Assembly: GCA_015680685.1 (NCBI GenBank)
Contig: MNCI01022655.1
Span: forward strand, 496,217 to 560,216
Direction of reading: 5' to 3'
Source of the DNA: Gnetum montanum
Lineage: Eukaryota > Streptophyta > Gnetopsida > Gnetales > Gnetaceae
Length of the DNA: 64,000 bases
The position numbers and the translations under genes were made by a program. This document shows positions 1-10,330 of this stretch, piece by piece. Position 1 is the stretch's first letter; each line of letters starts with the position of its first letter. The notes beneath the pieces are model-generated. The model had not been told where the DNA came from and did no database searches. It was given only the letters and a program-made list of their open reading frames with translations.

Positions 1-325
1 CTAATCGCGATGAGTAGCCGATTCCTTGGCTAGCCTTACACGTTCGTCAACGCTCATAACCAAGTCATACTCATGCCGCGTTACTAGGAAAGCAATAAAT
101 AACATTAATTAAACCTATCCATGCACTACAAGGTTTATCCACAAAGCTCATCTTTATTGTCGTACACAACTTGCGTTCAGGTACAAAGCTACTCGAATAA
201 AGAACTGTTCACTTGGGGGACTCCTACTGCGGGCACATGGAAAATATTCTATCTCTGGGGTGATCAATCCACCAGAGCTTCGCTACTTTATGCCTAGGAT
301 TACAAATGAGGGGAGTGCCACCTCT

Positions 326-333
326 TATTTATA
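326..333 (-). promoter_or_regulatory. LTR TATA box (TATAAATA)
   Basis: The plus strand reads tatttata, giving TATAAATA on the minus strand in the sense of element C. The same box sits at the matching place in the other LTRs (5491-5498, 51171-51178, 58133-58140), which supports its being the LTR promoter. Confidence 0.7.
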
Positions 334-348
334 GATTTGGGGGCGGAC

Positions 349-456
349 CGCGATATCGCGTATGCGATATCGCAGGGAACGACGCGATATCGCGTACACG
401 ATATCATAGGGGATGTGATATCGTGTCAGAAACGATATCGCGTATGTGATATCGCG
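349..456. promoter_or_regulatory. Cluster of seven GATATC palindromes in U3
   Basis: GATATC starts at 352, 366, 386, 400, 417, 434 and 448, spaced 14-20 bp, often inside the longer palindrome GCGATATCGC. The cluster fills the space between the LTR terminus (480) and the TATA box (333), so in element sense it lies directly upstream of the promoter. The sibling LTRs carry fewer exact copies: three in A (51197, 51211, 51231) and one in B (58159), with decayed variants beside it. A promoter-proximal binding-site array is an inference from position. Confidence 0.6.
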
Positions 457-480
457 GCCTGTGCAATTCATGTCTCATCA

Positions 481-1540
481 ATCTTTAATGATTTTTGGTT
501 TGTACGTTATTCCTTGTATGACCTGAATATTTTCAAGGTTCATCTCAATCCCTGCTTGAGAAATTTTGTGCTTGAGTACAATGTCCTCTTGGACCATCAG
601 ATGGCTCTTCTACCAATTGATCCGAAGATTCATGTCCACACACCTTTTAAGAACTTGCTCAATGTGTTCCAAGGCTTGCTCAAATGTGGTGCCATAGGTG
701 GAGAAATCATTTATGAATACTTCCATCCTATAACTAATTTGTTACTAAAAAAATTTGAAGACCAAGCATTGGAATGTTACAAGAGCATTGCATAGAACAA
801 AAAGCATCTTTTGATATGCAAAAGCATCCCAGGAACTCGTGAATGTTATTTTGGCTTGATCCTTAGGCATGATTTGGATTTGGTTATACCCACTATAACC
901 ATCTAGAAAGCTTTAATAGTAATGCCCAAATATAGTGTCCAACACTTAATCCACAAATGGTAGCGGAAAGTGATCTTTGAATGTTGCCATATTCAATAGC
1001 TAGAAGTCAATGCAGACTCACCATTTTCCATATTTCATGGGCAAAATTACAAGTGGGCTAGCCCACTCACTATTTGTAATGGGATAGATAAACCTCACCT
1101 TGAGGAGTTGTTCAATTTTCTCTTTGATGATCTACTTTAATTTGGGGTTTAAATGCCATTGTGGCTACCTCTTTGGCCTCATTACTAGATCAATGTAGAT
1201 ATGATGCTAGCATATCCTAGGATCAATCCCTATGAGTTTAGGATATGATCAAGAAAAGATTGTTGTCCATTTGTTAACCACCTTCAACAACATTTGTTTC
1301 TGTTCAGGAGCAAGATTGACATTGATTATTATTGGCTTGCCATTTTTCAAAATGCATACTCCATGCCGATAGGTAGAGTTTTTAACTCTAAGCGCTCTTG
1401 TTTAAAATTTTTAGGGATTTTCAACTCTTTCCAATTGGTATCATCATTTGCATCATTAGAAAGGTGGTGATGAACTTGATCTAGTTCATCCATGATTTTA
1501 ATATAGGCACAATTCAAACTCTCAGTAGGTTCCATGAAAA
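481..1540 (-). pseudogene. Athila-like Ty3/gypsy reverse transcriptase remnant (element C)
   Basis: The minus strand translates, with several stops and frame changes, into a Ty3/gypsy RT. Upstream is the protease-RT linker with LELKTLPIGMEYAF (near 1350-1390). Then come a block resembling the RT entry (IYPITNSEWASP, near 1050-1090), the catalytic region reading FINDFS near 700, and a thumb segment KSHLMVQEDIVLKHKIS near 560-610. In active relatives the catalytic motif carries two adjacent Asp residues; here the first is Asn. The reading ends abruptly at the LTR at 480, so RNase H and integrase are missing. This is a dead pol fragment that shows the family once had an autonomous form. Confidence 0.8.
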
Positions 1541-1699
1541 GTGTGATGCTTTCAAGATTAATTGTTAGCCATCGGGTGCCCTCCTATTTTTTGGCTATTA
1601 CACACATGAACCTTTGAATATCTACCTCATTTGCACACTGCTTGCATGTAGAAATGGATGCTCTTTTCATAGACTAGAGTTTCTACACACATTTTCACC

Positions 1700-2195
1700 C
1701 TATATCATTGGATGTAATGCATGGAACTCATTTCTTCTTAATATCTTTGAATGCATTTTCATTGGAGATTTCTAGGGAAAGATCTATGATGCCCATTTTT
1801 ACATCAATAGTGCTCAACCAACCCCTTCCCATAATGACTAGGAAGTCCCCCTTGCAATTGTCAACTTTGATTAGTAGGAAATCGGTAGGATAAGACCACC
1901 CATAGATAGTGGTCACAATATCTTCTACTAGTTCCAACAGATTAATGATGGACTTATTTGGTAGTTTTAAATGAATGTTGCTATTTTTGAGAGGAGGCAT
2001 GTTCTAGGCATTTTACATTTCATGAGAAATTAGATTAACTCTAGAACCTAAGTCAAGAAGAGCTTTGCATGACTCATTCTAAATAATCTACAAATAGATG
2101 AGAGAACTTTCAAGATTAACTCTTCTTTTAGGAAGTTTGCTCTGCTTGATCCAATTAGATACAACATGGATTTACATAATTGTGTAGATGTTGGG
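1700..2195 (-). pseudogene. Retrotransposon aspartic protease remnant (element C)
   Basis: On the minus strand the protease active-site motif reads ALLDLGSRVNLI (near 2030-2070). It is followed by the body VEDIVTTIYGWSYPTDFLLI and the C-terminal VIMGRGWLSTID (1728-2000). This is the pepsin-like retroviral protease fold of Athila elements, where the usual DTG is replaced by DLG. Stops break the frame between the two halves. The same order and wording recur in elements A (53400-54080) and B (60463-61065), which fixes the family relationship. In element sense it lies between gag and RT. Confidence 0.78.
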
Positions 2196-2199
2196 AGGC

Positions 2200-4700
2200 A
2201 TTTGGTTTAAAGAGCTCTTGAAAAGAATGGCTACAGAGGATGAATAATATGTAGGAAAACCAATTGCATAATTAGGTGAGGTTTTATTAGGGCTATTGGT
2301 TTGAAAGAATGGTCTTTTATGAGATCTTGCTTCCAAACCACTCTAATTGAGAAGCTAACTATAAGTTAATGGCCCTGGTAGCATTACATTGTTGTCGTTG
2401 GGCTTGCAGGTGGTAATTAGGTTTAGGATGGAGGAGCATGTGTTGAAGGATGAGGAGGATGATAGGGATATGTGGTTTCCCTTCTATAGTAGATGGAGAA
2501 TGAGTTCTGTGATACTCTAGGGGGTAGTAATGATGTTGAAAAGAAACATGACTAGAAGAGTCATGTGGAGACATTGGTTGTTGAACATAATGCCAATATG
2601 GATCTAGCTAACTATAAGGGTATTACTAATTTGGTGGTAGCATCCCCCATGCTTGTGGGTATTGCCATTCCTGATACTACTCATATGGTTGTGATGGAGC
2701 TCCACTTAGATAATAAGCTTGTTGTTGTTGGTGGAACTACCTTGGGTTTCCGTGAGGATAAGACAACCTTCTGGCTACTTGCCTTCATTCTAGTCNGTGA
2801 GGATAAGACAACCTTCTGGCTACTTGCCTTCATTCTAGTCTAGGACTTAGAACATGCACCTTAGGCTCTTGTAAATGTAACAAAATAAGGCAACATCCCT
2901 TGGGATGTTCATATTGGAAAATGTCACATCCACCATCATCATCTGATTTTGACTCCACAACCTCTTCTATTGCCACAACCTTCCCCTTACCTCTTTGGTA
3001 GGTACGTTTAGCTTCTTTTCTCCTTCTACATTCATGATCACTACTCTACTCTTTTGATTCTTCTATGATTTTTAGAGAAGTTTGGAATTTTTCATTCAAA
3101 GAGTTCCATAATTTATCAACCTTGGTTGATATATTAGAAACAAAATTTTGAATTGGCAAGGTTTTTCGCTACACCACCTCATCAAGTGGTGCCTCCTCCT
3201 TGTTGTCGCAAAATTAGATCTCTCTTTTTCTAATAAAAGAATCCCTATTATATTTGTTAGCACTTTCCCATTTTCTCAACTCTCCTTCTTATTTTACTAC
3301 CTTCCCTATTAGCCTTTGGATCTGATGGACTCTAAGTTTTGATAGTTTTCCTTGGGCATAGAGCCCAAGAGTTCTTCTCATTTTTTATCAAAGTTCATCT
3401 ATGATGTGGCAAAGTTATTCCCACTGAGAATAACCATGGCTAGGGCATTGGTGTATGAGAGCATAGTATCTACCCATGGTAGCATCGAAGGGTTGATGTG
3501 TTCCTTGCTTTCATCCTTGGATTTTCCTTCTCAAATTAAACACTTGGGAGTACATCTAATATTTATCATTGAATAGCTATAGCATTGTACTCCACTTGTG
3601 AATGGTTTTGGGCTCCAAGGACTAATACCAGCCTTCTGCTTTCTTGATGAGTGTCTTGGAAAATAACTTTAATTTTTTCCAATCATTCTTAATATTCTAT
3701 AAAGCATAGGCATCATGAAAGGCTTGAAGATGTGTTTGCAGATTAGAGTTATATCCCCCCTCAAATTTATGGATATTTTTCCTGTTGAGTCCCTTAATTT
3801 GACTATATTTCACATGCCTAGTTGGAATGTTTACTACCTCTACAATATTCAACATGCTTTGAGTTATCAACAAAGGCTCATCATCATCATTATTTAAAGG
3901 TCACCTATGATGTCCTATACTACCCCTTCATTCATGGTGGGCTCGGTAATCATTATTGTCCCACTATTTACCTTCATCATGGTTGTCCTTTCTACAACAT
4001 CTGTTAGAACTAGAAGAGGAAGAAGAAGATGCAGATGAAGAGGATAAAGAGGAATGAGGATTTTCACCATTATGGTGTCTACCACTGCCTCTACACTTGT
4101 CATTGTCACGTTCATCAGCTTTCTTATCATCCTAATGCTTACTCAAGCCCCTACTATGACTTCCAATTTTGCCTAAATCTATATTTTTAATAGTGGACAA
4201 CAATTTTAGGTTCAAGCCTCCATCACTAATATCAAGGGGTGGAGAATCCTCATGTTGAGAACCCCAAGAGGAAGGATTTTTATTATGATTTTGGTTGAGT
4301 AGGAATAAGGGATTGGTGAGTCGTTTCCCATTCATAGCCTCATGGTGCTTCTCCTAGTGTTGATTTCTCATACATTGTGTTTTAGTAGGACAATAGTCTC
4401 AGTAGTCATGATCTTGCACTACGTACTCTCCTTGAAGATCTTGGATGTCCAACCTCTTGAGAATTTGGAGTAGCATCCTAGGTATAGATCGATCAAGAGG
4501 CATTACAATGTTGCCCTCCAAATCTTACCATCATAATTATTCATCCTAATGTAGGATGAAGGTAAAGTTAGACACATATTCATTTGGATGAGTATATACC
4601 ACCCTACATTCTTGAGGCATTGATAGTTTAATACCATTGTGCTTGTGAGAAGAAGAAATTTTGCAATTAGAATAAGATATCAGTGTGCTTAAATTATTAC
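2200..4700 (-). pseudogene. Gag remnant of element C
   Basis: The region is collinear with the gag of elements A and B but heavily mutated. The cysteine/histidine motif is recognisable near 2890-2940 (GCDIFQYEHPKGCC; element A has CEICHYDHPKGCC). The N-terminal segment near 4440-4640 matches the block of element B near 63320-63480 about hosts of 'YTHPDEY'-type sequence, a block that element A has lost. Many stops occur in all frames. A single N at 2796 with a duplicated flank interrupts the 3' half. Gag would form the particle core in a living element; this copy cannot. Confidence 0.65.
2752..2840. repeat. Exact 44-bp duplication around a single N
   Basis: Bases 2752-2795 and 2797-2840 are identical, separated only by the N at 2796. 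An unmerged overlap of two contig ends is the likeliest cause. Confidence 0.9.
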
Positions 4701-4796
4701 ATTTATTTTTCGAATAATTTTTGACCTTAGGTTTTATGCAATGATGCTAATAATTTTCAATATGCCTAGATAGTGCAAATTTCAAACATGAATAAG

Positions 4797-4815
4797 TCCC
4801 TGGAAATAATGTTAA
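4797..4815 (-). other. Decayed primer-binding site (element C)
   Basis: In minus-strand sense this sits directly next to the 5' LTR, in the same place as the Asp-tRNA-type PBS of elements A and B. It differs from element B mostly by G-to-A and C-to-T transitions, as expected for an old methylated copy. Confidence 0.55.
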
Positions 4816-5580
4816 TGATGAGTAGCATAATCTAGTCAAATTCCATAGATCCTTTATCTTCTAGTACACTAGTCTATGGGAAGTGAACTTGCTAATAGTT
4901 ATTCATTATCTTTCCAATTACACTTGTGATATACAAAGGTATGGTTAAGTGTAATCGAGGCATATGATTTTTATTATTTTTATGTTTTACGTTTTGGGTG
5001 ATTAAAATAAAGGATGAACTGAATGAAGTAATTTAATCTAACTCACTAACCAAGATCTAAGCAATCCTAACATAAGCATTTGGTTCGACTTTTCATACAC
5101 ATTCTAAACATATATAAATTTGCTAGGTTATCAAACATTAAGCATTATTGGGATTACCAAGCATCATGTGCATGCTTGAAGTGGTTGTATTTATGTGCTT
5201 AATTAATTACTATTTAATCTAGCTTAATCTAGTTTAATTACTTAAAGCATTAAATGAAATTGCATGAAACTTTAAATGCATGAAGAAAATATTAATATTT
5301 ATCAGAAATATTATCTTTATTGCCACACACACTATTGTGCTTAGGTACAATAGTGCTCAAATAAAGATCTATACACTCAATGACTCATGCTATAGGCATT
5401 TGGGAAAATATTCTAACTCTTGGAAAGAAAAACTACAAGAGCTCTACTATACAATGACAAAGATTGCCATAAATATGGTAGGTGAGCATGTATTTATAGG
5501 TAAAAATAAACACTACATTGATGGGGCCATGTCAATGCATCAAATCATGCATTGACGGGGCCTAGTCAATGAGGCCTAGT
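4816..5580 (-). repeat. Element C, 5' LTR (diverged)
   Basis: It starts tgatgagtag at the PBS and keeps the landmark blocks of the family: 'ggtatggttaagt', 'atatgatttttat', 'gggattaccaagc', 'aaatattatctttattgcc' and 'tatttatagg'. It is far more diverged from A and B than the LTR fragment at 1-480. The outer end is uncertain: tcatca at about 5700 is an alternative terminus. Confidence 0.7.
5491..5498 (-). promoter_or_regulatory. LTR TATA box (TATAAATA)
   Basis: It is in the same position within the LTR as the boxes at 326-333, 51171-51178 and 58133-58140, and it is retained although most of this LTR has diverged. Confidence 0.6.
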
Positions 5581-5749
5581 TGACTAGTTCTAGTAAATGT
5601 AGCCAATTTATGATTCATTAGTGAACTTAGGTAAATAAGGAAGTAGGGTTTGAAGTGACTTCCTAGTTAACAAGTTTGGTCTCATGAATCCATATATCAT
5701 CATCAATAGTTTGATCCTTTTAATAGATCATGTACTCAAGCCTCTTCAC

Positions 5750-6240
5750 TCAACAAGTGTTGGAAGCTACTTTCTTCTTGAGTAAAATTGTCTTTCTCTC
5801 CTGTAAAGGCTTGGACTTATTAATATCTCCCTTTAACTCATCAATGCTACCTTGTAAGATTTCATCATACACTAATTCATGATAATGTAGAAGATTTACA
5901 ACATTAAAAATAAAATAAATATCCACATCATTTGTTAATTCAATTTTGAAAGCATTATCATTAATTTTGACCTTTATCCTGAAAGGATCCATCTTTTTGG
6001 CTTTCAACTTTGAGAAGTTAATACCGCTCAACCTCTTCTTTTTCAAGTTTACCTAACTAAGATTGCCAATAGTAAAATTTGGCTTGCTCTTATCTTCAAA
6101 TTCTCTTAAGGAGTATTTCTTCAACCTTCTTCTCAAGATTAGCCTTCACTTAAGCATGAAGATCCTTCATGTCTTACACAAAATCAACATTTAGTTAAGC
6201 TTCTTCATCAAATCTTCTCTTCTTGGTGTTGAAAAGTCTC
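5750..6240 (-). pseudogene. Ty3/gypsy integrase C-terminal fragment
   Basis: The minus-strand product at 5750-6046 carries a typical GPF/Y-type integrase tail: KLKAKKMDPFRIKVKINDNAFKIEL followed by FNVVNLLHYHE, read across two short segments. Upstream, at 6100-6240, is a decayed stretch resembling the motif preceding this tail in gypsy integrases; the same stretch is recognisable at 15000-15060 on the plus strand in element E. Only the last part of integrase remains, with no LTR directly attached. Its orientation is opposite to the LTR that follows at 6290, so it is a separate or inverted piece. Confidence 0.65.
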
Positions 6241-6324
6241 TCACTCATTTGGTGTAGGAACACATCTTTTGATCTTATTTGTGATTCCATATGTTTGTGT
6301 GTTTTTAGGTTTTAGGCTTAAAGA

Positions 6325-6579
6325 AGACATCTTGAAGGGTTAGAGGAAATCTTGGTAGAGGCCTAGAATTAATAGGAGATATTTGTAGAGAAGAAAAGAT
6401 GTCTTGTCTTAAAAAAAGATGTCTTAAGGAAGACGTCTTCTCTTGACAGGAGATTTCTTGCACAAGATGTCTTCCTTAATTGTAAGATGTCTTGGGAAAG
6501 ACATCTTGCCAATGGAGAAGACATCCTAAAAAAATAGTAGACATCTTCCCTGAGAGATGCAAATTCATAGGAGACATCT
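6325..6579. promoter_or_regulatory. Cluster of AGACATCT / AGATGTCT boxes
   Basis: Exact boxes start at 6325, 6397, 6417, 6465, 6485, 6499, 6539 and 6572, and the palindromic variant AGACGTCT is at 6431. AGACATCT and AGATGTCT are reverse complements, so the boxes occur in both orientations. The same motif clusters in the LTRs at 11883-12049 and 18906-19010. A regulatory role is inferred from the clustering. Confidence 0.55.
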
Positions 6580-6844
6580 TCCAAAGGTTAGAGATGATTC
6601 ATACAGTTGAGAAAACTTTCATAAACACTCATACCAATTTATGAAATTTTTGGAACATGATAGAAAAGGATAGAAATAGTTAGAAATAAGTTGAAAAGAC
6701 TTGGAAAACAATGGAAGAGACTCAAATGGAGTTGAGGAAATATTTTTGGATTTCTTATTTTCTATTTTGTAATAAATATTATTGTATTCACCATTTTTAA
6801 TGATCATGAGTAAGAAAGAAAGCTCTTAAAATTGGAGAGTTGAG

Positions 6845-6846
<2 letters not shown>

Positions 6847-6902
<56 letters not shown>

Positions 6903-6922
6903 TGTGTGTGTGTGTGTGTGTG
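6847..6922. repeat. (AG)n(TG)n compound microsatellite
   Basis: About 27 AG units run directly into 11 TG units. Confidence 0.98.
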
Positions 6923-7300
6923 ACCACATTAGGTGAGTGTAATTGATGATTGTAGCTCCAAGATCAACTTGTGGTGTGTTGGTCTATTTGTTCTATTTTC
7001 TTATGTCTTACTTGTTAGTTGAGATCTTAGTCTTGGGTTATGGGAGAGATTATCTATTAGTTGTGTCTTGCATTGAGAACAACCATTGTGTGGTTGTAAA
7101 GACTCATGCTCTACAATATCATTTATGTGTGACAAGTTTCTGATGTTGAGGACTTTGTGAACACTACTATAATCTTCTAATAAATTAATTAAAGATATAT
7201 AGTTTTCCTGTTTTCTAGCAAACAAATTTTTCTTTACATAATATCTAGATTTAGTATTTGAAGGTGATTTATTTGGGGAGTGAACTTGCTCTATCATTAT

Positions 7301-7312
7301 TAGTATTAAAGC
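7301..7312 (+). other. Primer-binding site, Met-tRNA type (element D)
   Basis: TAGTATTAAAGC resembles the common plant PBS TGGTATCAGAGC, with three transitions. It follows the LTR end by 4 bp, as does the PBS at 19687. Confidence 0.55.
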
Positions 7313-7392
7313 CTAGCTTTATGTTGAGCTTTGAAGCTTAGATTTTTGTTGACTATTGATTAAAAATTGGTTGATGATTTTTTCAATTTCAA

Positions 7393-8545
7393 ATGGCACC
7401 CAAGAAGAAGTAGTTGTACGCCCTAAATCGAAACATGGAAAGCATGAACTTTGCCTTGTAGATGATGGTTACTTGATTAGATGGAATCAACACAATGGTA
7501 GATAGGAATGGTAGTCCTAGCCATATCCAGACATGTGGAGGTGAAGAGCATGCATTTTCAAATGAAGAAGTTTCACAACTAGGTGGGGACAGAGATGATG
7601 AAGAGAAAGGAAAAAAAAGCTATAGGAGTGTATGAAATCATTAGCCAAGGATTCAAATGGATGGGAATTCTATTCCTTAAATGAGAAATCTAAGGGCTCC
7701 AATGATGTTAAACACTTCTTCTCTAGGAAATCTTGATGAGGAAGATGAGGCAAGGCTTGCTACAACATCCAAAAATGTTGCCAAACTTCCATACATGGAG
7801 TTTAAGACCTTTAATAGTGTAGATGGAACCAATTATTTTGCGAGTTGGCTGAAGGTACTTGAAATTCATTTTCAATTGGAAGATGTACTAAATAATTTGA
7901 GGGTATTTATTGCTAAATCCAAATTAGAAGATATAACTTCTACTTAGTTGAAAAAGGAGCCCCAAGGTTATGAAAGAAGAAATAGTTAATCTATTAGAGA
8001 TTGGCATATGATGAAATATAGGTTGAAGAGAAAATTTAAATAGTCTCATTAGAGAGAAGAAAACATTATGAAGTTGAAATTCTTAAAGTAAGGTGACAAG
8101 GATGTCAAAGAACTCAGCATCTAATTTTTTTATCTATTCTATCAAGATAAGGTAAACTGGGAAGAGTATGAACATGTTTAAATGTTTCTAAGAGGTCTCA
8201 AAATGATGCACTAGGAAGATTTATCTTTTTATGAGAACAAAATCTTGATGAGGCTTATGATTTGGCACTTAAGGTCAAGAAGAAATTAGGTGGGTTTAGA
8301 AATAGAAGCAAACAAACTTCTAAGGGGAAGGAGAAGGGATCCAAGGCCAAATCTAAAGATAAGGATGATGGCCAAGATAAGAAGATTGAAAGAGGTGATG
8401 AGAAGGAAAAGGCCAAGAAGGACCAAGGTAAGGAAGGCAAGGGTCAAGGGAGGAGCACATTAAAAATTTAGTGCTTCAAGTGTAGAGAATGGAGACACAA
8501 GCAATGGGAATGTTTACTTCACAAGGTAACCAAGGGCAAAGATGT
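7393..8545 (+). pseudogene. Ty3/gypsy gag remnant (element D)
   Basis: A likely start ATG at 7393 (MAPKKK, then a stop) lies about 80 bp after the PBS. The best-preserved block is at 7681-7947 (FKTFNSVDGTNYFASWLKVLE), which resembles the gag core of chromovirus-like elements. Stops then interrupt every 10-30 codons. A Lys/Asp/Glu-rich basic stretch spans 8262-8460. A CCHC knuckle follows at about 8470-8515, reading CFKCREWRHKQWEC, with Arg where the family has Gly before the Trp/His part. The zinc knuckle would bind RNA in a living element. The gene is dead. It may be the front half of the element whose pol lies at 12.8-15.2 kb. Confidence 0.68.
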
Positions 8546-9360
8546 GTAAACCATGGAGGTGGAGAAGATGTCTATTGGTACATTTTTGGCCATTTCATGA
8601 AGCATACTTTATAAGCTTGTAGCACCAAATGTAAATTATTATTGAAAAGAAAGAAGATCTTAAGATTGAAAGAAGATTCTGTGCTAAAAGAAGAGAGGGT
8701 TCCTAAGTTCAAGAGCTATGGAGGTATTAAAGCTTAAATGGTGGTTTATGTTCCTTAAAGTGTTTCTAGATGCCAGTGTAATAAGCTTGAAAAAATATCT
8801 GGAATAATAGCTTTTATGGATTATAAATTCTAGCTAAATGAGAAAACTTAACTTATTGCTTTAAAATGAAAGCTTCAATTCTAATTCCTTTTTTACTATA
8901 GCACATAAGCTATTATTTAATTAATGTTCTAAAATTTCAAAAAGAACTAGATGAACTATGCTAAGGCTATTGGAAGTAGAAACTATTTTAGCCATGGAAA
9001 AATTTGTGAGAAACAAGCTTCATTGTACTCACTTTAAATCTAATGCTTCCATTAGTTGTAGTTTATTTCACTTTTGGTCTTACCATTAGCTCCTTACAAT
9101 AAGGGTCTAGGATTATGAAAATAGAGAAGGCTTAACAAAGATATTTAAGCTCTAAAAATGAAAGGAAAGGAAGCTTCATAAGACATTATCAATGTGTCTA
9201 GCTTATTAGGAGTGTTATGAACACAATGGCTTAAAGAATGGCTTAGTGTAAATATGTTGGAAACTTTAGATGAATGATGAAAAGTCTACATTGCAATATT
9301 ACATGTAATGAGGAGAAAAAACATCTTGTAAGCTTTGTGGGATTGTTCACAAATTCTCAT
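8546..9360. other. Unassigned AT-rich DNA after gag D
   Basis: No frame stays open beyond short runs, and I recognise no domain. By position this would be protease and spacer of element D, but nothing readable remains. Confidence 0.4.
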
Positions 9361-9369
9361 ATAGATGAG

Positions 9370-10330
9370 ATTCACCCATTTAGGTGCTTAAAAAGCACAT
9401 CATGATCTTTTGACGCCACATCTACTTTATCACACATCAACTTTCCATGTCAATTTAGAGCCAAGCATTTGTCAAACTTATGTTATACAAGTACATCCCT
9501 TCACATTAGCATGCTAATTAGCCTATTCATAAGAATTATTTTCATCACTATAGGTCACTCTACCATGTGAGAAGCTACTATGTTAACATCTAGATTAAGT
9601 CTTTTTTATCTAGATGAATATTTCAGCCTCTACCATGTCATGTTTTGTTGATGTTAGCATGACATCAATAGTGCCACATCAGCAACTAGAGGAATCACAT
9701 TTTCATCTAGATGGATTCTACTTCATCTACCATGTCATCTTCTACAAACATAAACATGACATCAGCATATGCCACATCAGTACCTCATACATGTTAGCTA
9801 GAGGTCAAGTTAGTGTACCATAGCAGCATTTCCATGTTAACTCTTGTCACATCATCATGATGTCAATAAGCTACCACATCAACTTTTAGAGGTGGCTCAT
9901 AAGGGTTATTGCTAGCTCGATGAATCAGTTCTGCCACATCAGCATGACTTTTGTAACATGTCAGCTCATAGAACTAGGTCATGAAATATAAATTTATCCT
10001 TCCAAGATCATTGTACCATGTCATTAGTGCCATGATGGCTTTTCCACTTTAGCTTCCTACCATAGTAGCTTTTTGAGTTAGTTTAAATGGTGAAATTTCT
10101 CTTCTACAAACCAGATTTTCCACATAAGCTTTGACACATTAGTGTATGCCATGATAGCATTAGTCACATCATCAGAACATCAATATTGTTCCATATTTGC
10201 ATGCATAGCTATTTTTTGAAGATAAAATTCAGCTTCATGAACTAGCTCTACCATCTTAGCATAGCACCACATCATCACCATTACATTAACACCCTGCCAT
10301 GTCAGCACGTAGAGCTTATTCATGAGGTCA
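9370..10330 (+). repeat. CCACATCA-rich repeat, copy 1
   Basis: Irregular units contain variants of TGCCACATCAGC and TACCATGTCAGC, joined by blocks such as 'catagaactaggtcatgaa' (about 9963). The reverse complement of the same motif set occupies 16620-17600, so the two are inverted copies. There is no coding capacity. It resembles a degenerate minisatellite or a non-coding transposon body. Confidence 0.7.

Larger units (their letters stand above)
1..480 (-). repeat. Element C, 3' LTR (truncated by window edge)
   Basis: This is the end of an Athila-like Ty3/gypsy LTR lying on the minus strand. It aligns by eye with the LTRs at 50251-51247 and 57439-58214, sharing the blocks around 'gatgagtagccgattcctt', 'actacaaggtttatcc' and 'cttatttatagattt'. 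It ends in the terminal dinucleotide CA at 479-480, as those LTRs do. The other end lies outside the window. The DNA beyond 480 is reverse-transcriptase coding sequence rather than the polypurine tract seen in the siblings, so the internal 3' part of this element has been deleted. Confidence 0.85.
6290..7296 (+). repeat. LTR of gypsy element D (left end approximate)
   Basis: The right end is set by a recognisable PBS: the LTR ends in tatca at 7296, then a 4-bp spacer, then a Met-tRNA-type PBS at 7301. The left end is inferred from a possible TGTG start near 6294. The U3 part carries the AGACATCT/AGATGTCT cluster and the middle holds a long (AG)n(TG)n microsatellite. No second copy of this LTR is visible in the window. 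Confidence 0.5.

Noticed and set aside
349-456. Regularly spaced palindromes as a CRISPR-like array
   Set aside because: Spacers are only 8-14 bp, the repeat is a 6-10 bp palindrome, and the tract lies inside a plant retrotransposon LTR.
6369-6584. Minus-strand open frame in LTR D
   Set aside because: It results from translation of the AGACATCT-box cluster.
6847-6922. Telomere-like or regulatory repeat
   Set aside because: It is a plain AG/TG dinucleotide microsatellite.
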